Shown here one piece after another: positions 47,529-58,197 of a DNA stretch of 64,000 bases. The stretch lies in the NCBI GenBank assembly GCA_030272585.1, contig BSYQ01000003.1, positions 1,736,001 through 1,800,000 of the forward strand. The letters run 5' to 3'. Within the stretch, counting starts at the first letter, position 1. Each line of letters starts with the position of its first letter. Position numbers and translations under genes: made by a program. The DNA comes from Bryopsis sp. KO-2023. Lineage: Eukaryota > Chlorophyta > Ulvophyceae > Bryopsidales > Bryopsidaceae. Under the pieces are notes generated by a model that was not told the DNA's origin, searched no databases, and saw only the letters and a program-made list of their open reading frames with translations.

Positions 47529-50500
47529 ATGGGGTGGTTCGGCGTTCGACAGAATGCCGTGTCAGGTCTCATTTTTTTGGCGGTAATCGTTCCGCCGATC
47601 GCGGCCCAAGGGACAGCGTCGAGGGAGGGCTGTCCCGGCGCTGCTGGAACGAGCTGCAATGCGTTTAGCACTCTGAAGATCGAAGTGACGGCGGGGGAAT
47701 GCACGGGGCAGTCCGGCGCAAACTGTCAGGTGCGTTCACACTGCGTTTTCCGTCTTTTTTTGCATGTGTTTTCAGTTTGTCTGCGATCGATGCGCCGAAG
47801 GTCTACCCCCTTCCCGTGTCCTGACGAGTGGTTTTCTGAATCTGTCATGGAACGTTGAAGGCCCTGGCGGAGTCCAAAACGGTCATTCGAAACGCGCTGA
47901 ACGATTGGCTGGGAGGTGACGATCGATGCGGAATGCGCGCCAGAGAGGGGGCTGCCACGATCGTTGCTCAGGCTGTGGCCGAGGTTTGGACGTCGGCTTT
48001 CTCTCAAGTGCGCTGCGCCGGGCAAGGATTCGCGTGCGGATGGTCCGCAGCCAACGGCAGAGCATGGGCCGAGGGGTTGTCGGAATCCATAGCAGAAGCG
48101 GCGGCTGAGGCTGAAGCTGGCACGCAATTTTGCTACGCAGATGTGAGGGCGTTGGCGGGCGTTTTCTCCGAATCCTTATCGCAGTCCCAGGCGGAAGTAT
48201 GTACGAGCAATGGGGATGCGGAAGCGTTTCTGTCATTGTATCAGAAAACTGTAGAAACGCAAATCGCTGAGTCGTTCGCCGCCGCCAATGCCGAAGCATG
48301 CGCATGTGAGCAGCAAAACAAGCCATGCACCAGTTTCCAAATACCTGATCAAATTTTCTCGCTTGGATTCCACCTCCATTTAATATCCTTCCTTGAACTC
48401 ATTATCTTCCACAAGGCATTAGCACTGCCTTACTTAATGAAGTTTATTTTAACCCATCAGAGGTGCAACTTAAACTTGCAAAACTTTAATTGATGCATTC
48501 TGAAGTTGCACTGTCAATTTAGTTCCATCCTTGTTTTTTCCATTCATTTTCTTGTTTCATATATTTCGAGGCAAGACTTCCCACCACATGCATCATCAGG
48601 GCTGCATGCATGTTCAATGTCATGTTCACCAATGATTTGTTTTTCCTGTTCAGCTGGAGGAGCTTCAGCGGCATCCCAAAGTCTGTGCACCGATGGTGAA
48701 TTCGAACTGGGCGATATCTGTGGGGGAATCGTTCAAAATGAATGCGAAGGTGATGGCAAGAAGAGGTGCTGCAACCCGAATTTCAAGAGAAGAGTCTGCA
48801 GATGCAAAGGGTGAGGCCGAGCAGTCCACATATTTATTCAAATTATATTTATATTTATTTATGTACGTATATTATAATATATATTTTTTGTTGTTTAAGT
48901 AACTGTCGGGAGAGTCACATCTTCTTTAACTTCTTTTTTTTCCCTAGACAATTTCTACAGATAGAGAAAATGGAGGCTTTTTTTCCAGCCGCAAGTTGTG
49001 GTCTGACTGTCAGAACACCAGGTTGGAAGATTTCAGAGCGTAACAATCAGATATGATGAAATTTCCAGGTGCAAGGGTCCATGGATAAGACGAACTGCCA
49101 GCGAACCGAAATGGTTTGAGAACCGGGATGGTGTGAGATGCAAATGTCCATCAACAGGTACAGGCCTACCTTGATATTCAATGTAAGGGATTCAGCTCTT
49201 TTCAAGCATCTCCCTCAATTGAGGTTGAAAAACTTCCAAGTTTACTGATGTGCATTCGTTTCTTAGGTCGCCAACCACCTCCAAAATCCCCCCCATTGCC
49301 AGAACCCTCCCCCCCCAAAAAACCTCCTCCTCCGAAAGAATCTCCCGCATCCGAAAAACTTCCATCTTCACCTCCACAGTCTCCTTTTGAAAAGACCACA
49401 CCTGCAAAGGCTGCTCCCCCTTCACAGTTCATCGCTGCCTCAGTGCCCCCTTCAAAGCAACCCTCCCCTCCTCTAACCACCCCTGATATCAAACCCCCTT
49501 CTCCCCCCAAATCACCCCCCAAAAAACCATCCCCCAAAAAATCACCTCCCCAAAAACTATCCCCCAAAAAACCACCTTCCCAAAAATCAACCCCTGAAAA
49601 AGCACCTTCAGAAAAAGCACCCCCCAAGAAACCATCCCCCAAAAAACTATCTCCACCTGCTGTCACCTCCACCCCCTCACGGCCTCCACCAAGATCTTGC
49701 CAGTGCACCAACGTTCAGCCGCCAGAGCAGCCCTACGCATGCACCCAACAGGTTTGTCATTTCACAAGTATCAACTTTGATTTCCATTCTTAAATATTGG
49801 TTAAATGATGGAAAACCCTGAATTTTCTTCTGTTGCTTGTTCTTTTTTTGTTTTTTTGCAGAGGGATTGGGGCAAGTGCAATGAATATTGGATGCTGAAA
49901 GAAGGATATTGTGAGGAGACCTGCGGTCGTTGCAACTGTCCAGATTCATGCCACTGCACCAATATTCCTCCGCCTGGAATACTCACTTGTGAACAGCAGG
50001 TAAATGGAGGGGAAACAAAAAGGGAAAAAATGGGTGGAAAAAAAAGGAAAAGAAAGCAAGAAAGAATTGAACTGCACATGTTTGGCTTGCACATGGAGCA
50101 TCTACAATTCTCAGTCTGTGGAATATTGATATCTAGGTTTTTTTAGTCGGGATGAGCTACTAACAGCTGAAATTCTTGGAAATTTCTTTATATTATTTTT
50201 TGAACAATTGATTGGGTCGAGGTTTGAAAAAATGAAAATAAAAAATGCACTTTAAAGAATCGCACAGCGAACCTTGAGATCACTATCTATAACAAAATAA
50301 AATAAAATGAAATCCACCTCTTTTCATAACCTCGAATTTTGACAGCAGATCATCATAGACTGATGGATATCGTCGATTTTGGTGGCGGTGTTTTTTGTCT
50401 CAAGAGTTCAGTTTGTGGCAGGTAGCGCTGATATCGGCTTACCTTTGTTTTTCTTTTTTTTTAAACCAGAAAGAGTTTGGTCAGTGCGATCAGTATTGGA

Positions 50501-51840
50501 TGGTTTATGCTCCATGGTTCATTTCTGGTGGGTACTGCCAAGAAACCTGTGGTCGATGCCCCTGCCAGGATCCACCAGAATCTCAGCCAGAGAAAAAACC
50601 TGAGCGAGAGGAAAAATCCAAGCCAAAGACAAAGTCTAGGCCAGAAACAGATTCTAAATCTGGCACTTGCACATGCACTGACAACCCAACCAATGATCCA
50701 TACAGTTGCGAGGAGCAGGTACTGGTGCTTTTCAATACAGGAAAACGTTAAAAAAATAGTTTTTAAAAATGAAATATATTTTTTCAATCTCGACAGAGAA
50801 ACCGTTTAAATAGTTTCTTTATCGAGAATCCTCACTCCCATTGTGTGTGTGGGGTGTGTGAATATATATATAGAGAGATACTTTTTTTTTCTATCTGCAT
50901 TTGATGTGCTTTTATTTTTTTTTAAATTAATTTTTGTCTCTTTCTTCAATCACATCTTTTGACCATAGCAGTGAAAAACTTCGGCTGAATGTTTCTTTCG
51001 TTGCAATCCCAAATACAACTCGGAAGATCGTCCATGCTTCTTGAGGTCCACCCAGTGCGATCGGCAAAAGTAAAAAGCCTTCCCCACTTTTCTATTTTAC
51101 TTTCCAAGTTTTCTTTCGTGTTCAAGTTTTTTTTCTCTTTTTTTTTAGAGGAAGTTTGGAAAATGTGGAGCAGATTGGATGGTGGATGGCGATTATTGCA
51201 AGACGACTTGTGGTCGATGCGAGTGTCCAGGATCCCCCTTGCCCCCGGAAGAGAAAAAACCTGTTGAGCAGGCATTTGGATGTGTTTGTTCAGATGAGCC
51301 GATTCCGAATAGCGAATTCACATGTGCTCAACAAGTGAGAAGGAAAAAAAATGAAAAATGAAAAAGAATTAAAAAATTTATGAATGGAAAATGGAAAAAA
51401 AATGAAAAAGAATTGAAAAAGAATTGAAAAATTATACTCAAGAAGATTTAGGCTATTTTGAGGACAAAACACACTTGCAGACATAACTTGAAATTCCAAC
51501 AGACAGGCATGCTGTGAAGTCTATTTTACAGAACACAGAAACAAAGCCAATGCCGCGTATTTTTTTTTTTTTTTTGTAACCTTTTTTTCAATCCGAAAAG
51601 ATTTTTGGGGAGTTGATCAGCTCATGAGCGCGTCGCTGTGGATGAAATGTTTTTTCATATCTATTCACTCCGTTTTTCTTTTGTTAGTAAGATTTGAGCA
51701 TATTGGATGTTGTGCAGCGTACCTTCGGCAAGTGTGGTGCCGACTGGATGAAAAGAAGCAATAGCTTGCCAGAAGGCTACTGTCAAATCACATGTGGGAG
51801 GTGCCCATGCAAAAATCCAAAAGTTGTTGGAACCGAATAA
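47529..51840 (+). CDS. Secreted mosaic protein: Cys module, Pro-rich stalk and four 8-Cys repeats
   Basis: Nine exons (47529-47729, 47861-48305, 48654-48810, 49069-49157, 49267-49751, 49862-49999, 50470-50718, 51149-51334, 51718-51840) total 2073 nt and 690 aa. The order is: signal peptide (LIFLAVIVPPIAAQG); an Ala/Glu/Ser-rich helical domain with Cys pairs (68-215); a Cys module with RCCNPNFKRRVCRCKG and CKCPSTG (about 216-297); an extensin-like Pro/Lys/Ser stalk (298-440); then four repeats. Each repeat reads CxC...CxxQ-[RK]x[FW]GxC...WM...YCxxTCGRCxC, and a phase-0 intron falls exactly between the Gln and [RK]. The first half of unit 1 is on the stalk exon. A wall, matrix or scale role is inference. 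The Cys module is shared with the gene at 17938-19633. Confidence 0.82.
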
Positions 51841-53107
51841 AGCCGATCTGAAATTAGTTCTAATGATGATAGAACGTACAGAGTCTGCACACGAGGTAAG
51901 ATATTTTCAACAACAGTTTTTTTTTTAATTCCTTTTGGAGCAACGTGTGTTTTGATGCAAATTTTACCAAACAAAAGCTCTTTTTGGAAGTATGTGGTGA
52001 AGTGCGTTTTTTTTTTCCTGTCGTTTTTGATTCTTTGCAATAGGAGCTTTCCGAACTAATTTTGATGGGGGAAAAATGCTGGAGTAAAATGAAATAAATG
52101 ATTGTTGAACTTCAAAAGCTCTTTGATTTAGCTGCCAAGTTGAGGGTTGTTTCAGAGCAGCAACAGAATAATACAATCACGCGGTCGTCTTTTGTCAGAC
52201 CGAGGCGCCCATGTCAGGCGTTTCCAGAGGTGGACAGCCTAGATGATGTAATAATAGATGCTACACAATGAAAACTGTAAATAATGTCAAAGAGCTAAGA
52301 AAAAACCTTGGGGGACTGAAAGTCCAATTCCCCACTCCTCCTCTTTCAACTTACCTAAGGGAGAAGCTTCTATGCATGACTAAAGTTTGTGCAATGAAGG
52401 TGTTTGTGTGTTGTTGGAATCTAGGAACGGTCCTCGCTGTGCTCCAACCCAACCAGATTCTGAGAATAATAGCCCCCTTGGAAGCAACCAATCAATAGTC
52501 ATGCAATTCAGCCACTCAGCTTATTTGTTGCAATGTTACTTTAGATAAAAACTTAGAATCCCCCCTTCTGCAGTCTGATGGGGAGCAGTTTTTTTTTTTT
52601 TGGCGCTGTGGATGATCCTGATGGTCATTCTACTTGTGATGCTTAATGAAAGATTCTTTGATTTCGTTCAGCTGTTTTTTTTTTTTTTAAATGGCAAAAA
52701 AACAGGGGGGGGGGGAGGGTTTTTTTTTTCTATTGGTTGGGTTTTTTTCTATTGATCATCAAGCAATAAAAGATTTTTCTTTTCCATTCAATTTGTTGTT
52801 AACAATAGACTATGTTTCAAGGAATGAGTATCAAGACTTTGAAGACTTTTTCTTAAGGATTTCAAGGATCCACTTTGAAAGGATATATATCCAAGTTTAG
52901 ATGCTGAAAGAATTAACAAATACCTTTCGACTGATTTACAATTTTTTTCAAAAAGTACATGAAGCCATGAAGAGTCAGAAACTTCACTGGAAAGTGGATG
53001 TCAATGTTAAAAAAAAATCTGGCTCTTCCAAGCAGGCCATTGCAAATAAAACAAAGGGAGCTGAGATGGAGTGGGCATGCATGAAAACTGGTAGAAATGT
53101 ACAGGTT
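51841..53107. other. Intergenic, convergent 3' ends
   Basis: About 1.3 kb with T- and G-homopolymers and no convincing gene. It lies between the mosaic gene and the tandem repeat. Confidence 0.5.
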
Positions 53108-53343
53108 CAAATTATATCTACCTTATTGTATATAATGACACAACATCAAAAATGGAAATGGTTTACCAAATTATATCTACCTTATTGTATATAATGACAC
53201 AACATCAAAAATGGAAATGGTTTACCAAATTATATCTACCTTATTGTATATAATGACACAACATCAAAAATGGAAATGGTTTACCAAATTATATCTACCT
53301 TATTGTATATAATGACACAACATCAAAAATAGAAATGGTTTAC
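53108..53343. repeat. 59-bp tandem repeat, four copies
   Basis: Four head-to-tail units start at 53108, 53167, 53226 and 53285. They are identical except for a single G-to-A change in the last copy (near 53330). The near identity implies recent expansion. It lies downstream of the cpFtsY stop codon. Confidence 0.95.
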
Positions 53344-53588
53344 AACACGGAAAATTCGGTGTCAATGCTCCAGCTCAAAATTCCTCAGAATCAAAACTCA
53401 AAACTATACACAATGGCAAAAACCCACCCCCCAAAAAACACCCAAGGCCATTCATACGTTTTTTGGCACCCCCCCAAAAAACACACTCATAAACTATCTA
53501 AAATTTGTTGCTCCGAATGGGGTGCTCCAGGGCTCCAGCATATATTTCGAAATCAAACCAAGAAAAACATGTCTATTCCTCATTATAT

Positions 53589-56386
53589 TCATCCACTTCC
53601 ATTGCTGAGCACCCCTGTCTTCTCAGGCAACAGAGCATCGACAAAAGACTCTGGATCGAAAGGTTGCAAATCATCCAGGCCTTCTCCAACTCCGACAAAT
53701 TTCACCGGCACCCCCAGCTCGTTCACCACGCTGACTACAGCACCCCCTTTGGCCGTCCCATCCAGTTTTGTCAAAATCAACCCAGTCAGACCAACGTACT
53801 CATTGAATTCTCGGGCTTGATTCAACATGTTCAAACCTGTAGGGGGCAGATCAAGTTCAACTCTTCACCAAACCAGGTCCGAACAATGTAAAAACACACA
53901 TAGCCCTTCCCCCCCCCAAAAAAAATAAAAAACTCACTTACATATTATACATTGTATTTCGAGGCAATACCAGGTTCGAAAGAAGTGCAACAAAATTCTG
54001 AAGAAAAGAAAAAACTTGATCGGAAAATAGTGTTTCTATTCGTTGGGATCACAGGGTGTGTTGAAAAATGACTGATAGAACAAGGCTTATTAAGGTTTTC
54101 TTTTAATCCAATGCAGACACACAACAAATAGCATCATCCATGAATGAAAACATGTAGAGGGCATAGAGGGGCTCATTCCACCTGTGGTGCCATCCAAAAC
54201 AAGCAGCACTTCGTCTGGACATCCAGGTCTGCGCTTTTCCAGAGTTCGTTTGCACTTGGCTAACTCTTCCATCAACCCATAGTTGGTGTGCAATCTACAA
54301 TTTAACCCCCAAAAATAAAACAAAATCACTCCACACCGATAGAACAAAGGGGAAAAGAATAACCAGAAAAAGGAAAAGCCTGGAAGCTGGGTTTTCCTCG
54401 AAAAACTGCCCAACACATTTTGCAATACTTAACCCTCGCAACCAGCAGACGAACATTTACCAGCCATATCCCTTAATTTTCAACACATTTTTAAAGCACC
54501 CTTTCCATTGGATAAATATAATTCTTTTGTTTTGGGCGTGATTTATTGGCATCATGCTATGTACCTCCCCGAAGTGTCGCATAAAAGAACATCTGCCTCT
54601 TGGGATTTGATGGCTCCATCGACAGCTTTGAACAGAACGGAGCTCGGCTTCTTCCCTTCCTCGAAGTCTGACATGGAGGCCCCAGCTCTGTCAGCCCATT
54701 TCTGGAGCTGCTCATAAGCTGCGGCTCGAAAAGTGTCACCAGGAGCCAGCATTACCTTGCAATCAGCAACCAATCAACCAATCAACTATCAATGAGCGCA
54801 TATGATTTCCATTTTACTGATGTGGGAAAACCGATGAGCCGGCCTCATAGACCATCAACCAAGAGAGAATTATCCATGTTCAGTTTCACCCTTCAAGAAC
54901 TAAAAGAAAAAATTTAAGAAATTTTTGAGTAAGGAAGATTGTCATGAAATTTTTTCGCACACCTTGGCCCCCTCCTGGACAAATCTGTGAGCCAGCTTCC
55001 CGATCGTGGTGGTTTTTCCCCCACCATTGACCCCCACGATCAAAATGACAGCCGGACTTTCTTCGCCAAATTGGAGCTCCGCGGAACCCCCCTTTTCCAT
55101 CAATAAACCCTTGATGGCTATCCGCAATTCCGAGAAAAGTTCGTCCCCCGTTTTCACGGTCCCCTCTCGAATTCTGTCTCGGAGTTTATCCACCACTTTC
55201 AAAGCAATGCTGGGTCCAAAATCTGCCATCTAGGGAAGAAAAGAAAAAAAAAAAAAGATCAAAACAGGAGTCCAAATCATGGTGGTAATTATCTTTACAT
55301 TCTGAAATAAAAATTCTCTTAGAAAATCTTGACAACGCAGCACAAATAATAAAAAAACAGTTACTCGATTCGAGGAATAGGCGGGTAAATCTGTCAGAAT
55401 GCTTTCAACAACCGAGTTGCGTTTCAGTCCAAACCTCTCTGTTTCTGATTGGCAAAAACAAATTTGAAATCCAAATGAAATCCCCTCCTTTCCCCAAAAA
55501 GTCACCGATTGAGACACAAAATGCAAAAGAAAACTTCGAAGAGATAACTATGCCGGATTCAATTACCAAATTCTCTCACAATGAGGGCATCTTCCAATTC
55601 TTCCAGAGTGTCTTCCGAACTCTCCAGTGTCCAATACGCAAGAAGCTCATCCACAATCTGATCAAAAACAAATCGAGAATTTCTGGCTTCGATGAATACA
55701 GTCAGCGATTCTTCAGCTTGTGGTTTCTACATAAACGCTCTAAACAGGATAGAGTGATTTTCTCAGATCAGCTTTCCAATGAATTTCTTAAAAGATTCTT
55801 TTAGAAAGACAAACTACAGGTCAGTTTTGTGGTCAGTTTTTGGATTCTGTACCAAAACAAAAAACAAAAAGAAACACTCTATGTTATTTTTTTAATCAGT
55901 GATTACTGATCATGCTGAAGATTGTCCAGATTCAAAACATCGTTTGGATTTGGATCCATGCCAGAATCGATGGAAGAACTCAGAAAAAGAGTTTGCATTG
56001 AATGTGATGTTGAATGCACAACATCCAGAATCCAATAGACCCACCCCAAGCTGCTCTCTAGTTTTGGAAGTGCCTTTCGAGATCCTGTCCAGATCCCCCT
56101 GAGCCTTCTCCCTCAGCACTCTAGCAATTTTCTTGAAAACATTGGTGCTGCTCGCCTGTTTCCCAAACGCCCCCCACAGAAAATATCGATTTTCAGCTCA
56201 AAAACCGCGTTGCATAAGACCTGGGTGGTGTGTCTTGGGCAAAGATTTCCAAAGGGGAGCGTGAATAGAACGACCCACCGCTCCAGTGGTGACTGTCCGT
56301 GGAGTTCTGTGATAAGTTGGCTTGGATACGGACAGTGGTGCACGCCTCCACGCGGTGGGACCCCGCAACAGAGCGCTTTGGAGCAT
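53589..56386 (-). CDS. cpFtsY: Chloroplast SRP receptor cpFtsY
   Basis: Seven exons on the minus strand (56386-56279, 56155-56045, 55657-55580, 55229-54963, 54755-54565, 54294-54182, 53836-53589) total 1116 nt and 371 aa, near the Arabidopsis length. The N-terminal exon is Arg/Ser/Thr-rich with few acids, like a plastid transit peptide. The N domain includes [11 protein letters not shown] and [16 protein letters not shown]. The G domain has P-loop GVNGGGKTT (165-173), DTFRAAA (195-201), DTSGR (248-252), TKLD (312-315) and a GVGEG closing loop. cpFtsY is the GTPase partner of cpSRP54 and delivers light-harvesting proteins to the thylakoid Alb3 insertase. The exon 1/2 junction is the least certain. 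The short bacterial-type protein without an SR-alpha X domain argues against the ER receptor. Confidence 0.94.
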
Positions 56387-56761
56387 CTTGATGCTGGATC
56401 ATGCAGGAACAGAGGGGGGGGGGATTGTGAAGTGTTGGCACTCCCATCGTTTTCACTTCAACACAATCAATTATAACCATTAATTGATTCTCTGTTTGAA
56501 AAAGCAGTGGGACACTACACAATTGTATGGTGCCTTTTACTGTTTGGTGGATTTTCTTTTTGTTCTGTCCTTTACTTCAAAACAATGAATAGGTGAGAAT
56601 TTTGGCAGAGTATAAGCCAGAATGGTGCAAGCAACTTGGCCAGAATAATTGACCCAATTGAAGCAACCGCTGGGTCGGACATGGGAACATCGGTTCATGC
56701 ATAAAGAAAGAAAACGAATCGTTGCGGAGGGTGCATCGAGGAAAGCACGATTCGCGCCACG
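56387..56761. promoter_or_regulatory. Divergent promoter, cpFtsY / small TM protein
   Basis: Two divergent start codons are 375 bp apart. No specific motif was identified. A G-run lies near 56412. Confidence 0.45.
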
Positions 56762-57412
56762 ATGGGTTGGCAATGGGACATGAAGGATGAAATCCCAAAA
56801 AATGCGTTGGATTCGAAACCATTCGAAACGCCGAAGGACTACAAACACCCGACCCTTGGGGAGCAGTTTCGTTACGTAAGCTGCTGTGGCTTTTCTCGAG
56901 AATTTTTTTTTTCGTTTTTGAAAAATCGAACTGATAGGACAAGAGTACATTCAGTAGAATGCAATAGCTTGGCCAAATCTTCTTAGAATTGAATTGAAAA
57001 AAAGTTATTGGAAAGTGCAAAGAGGAAATGGAGGTAAGTGGGAGCTCTGTATTGCATGAAATGGAAACGATTTATCATCGAGTGTTTGTATTTATTGCAC
57101 ATTGTTGTTATTATTATTTTGAACTTTCATTCTTTTTGGGGGGTGATAACTCCAAATGGATCATTGGGGACTTCACTGCTGGAAAAATCTCTTGGGTGTT
57201 TTGTTTCGTTTTTTTTCTTTTTTTGATTTTTGTTGGGGTTTGGGGTTTTGAAATCAGCTGCTGGTGTTTCACAGGCTCTGAAACGGCACCCTTACTATAG
57301 ATATGGGTATGCGATTGTTCTGGGCATCGGAGGACTAGCTTATTGCATGCTGCCTTCGGATACTTCGCAAAACAGTGTTGAAAAAAAAGCTGAAAAAAGC
57401 ACAACGGAATGA
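56762..57412 (+). CDS. Small single-TM protein, 83 aa
   Basis: Two exons (56762-56875 with donor GTAAGC; 57275-57412) join in phase 0. The N-terminal half is charged and aromatic (MGWQWDMKDEIPKNALD; then KDYKHPTLGEQFRY). The C-terminal half is a basic HPYYRYGY followed by one membrane segment (AIVLGIGGLAYCML) and a Lys/Glu tail. The layout resembles small accessory subunits of mitochondrial or plastid membrane complexes, but I cannot assign it. An alternative acceptor at 57257 would change the frame. Confidence 0.6.
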
Positions 57413-58197
57413 TGCTGCCCCCCCCCCTCTTCCTCTCTTCATTGACCAGGCCCCAAAGAAAAAAAAAAAAAAAACGGCTGAACTCAAAAGAGAAAAAAAA
57501 AAACAAAAATGAAAAGGGTTCGAAGAGAGAAAGGAAAGGGGGTGGACGACAGAGAGAGAGTCTCAGTGATTTTTTTTTTTTGATTTTGGTTTTGATTTTT
57601 TTTTTGTGAAATTGTTTTTGGAGGGTGGGGTTGCTGTGTTAACGAGTAAAAAATAACAATGCTTTGTAATGAAACATGTACAAACGGTTTTCAACTAAGA
57701 GAATATGCCTGTTCCTTTCTATGATTCCATGGGGGTTCATGTTCAAAAACTTCCGAATATGAACTGAATGTAGAAAAAATCGATTTACACTTCTACAGTT
57801 GACAAATCAAGCCATGGCCACCCCCACTGGTTCCCCCATTTCCCCCAAAGACTTATAACCAATCATTACAATAAGATTCCAACCACACGCACAGTTTCCT
57901 GAACAACCTGCCTGTGTTTGAAGGGAAAACCCTCCCAATAAACCTCTGGGGGAAATGAAAAATGGATAGAAAAGATCCATTCCACTATTTTTCCATGTTA
58001 CCATTTTGCCATTTTTCCTGTGGAATCAGGATTGATGAGTGAAAAAGTTCGACAAAAATGGAAAAAAATAATGTCGATTAGACAGCGCATGATGCCCACA
58101 TCAAGAAACCGCCAGCAGATTCGATCATGGCATTTACTAGAACACAATTCACAGTACTAGACGAGATTTTTGCTTCGTTGAACGCCTGGGGGAGAGG
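57413..58197. other. Intergenic, no gene seen
   Basis: About 0.8 kb, A-rich then T-rich. It holds the 3' region of the small TM gene and the promoter of the next gene. A 42-codon plus frame overlaps the next gene's 5' end and was not called. Confidence 0.4.

Noticed and set aside
53108-53343. CRISPR-like array
   Set aside because: The 59-bp units are directly adjacent with no unique spacers, and the genome is eukaryotic.
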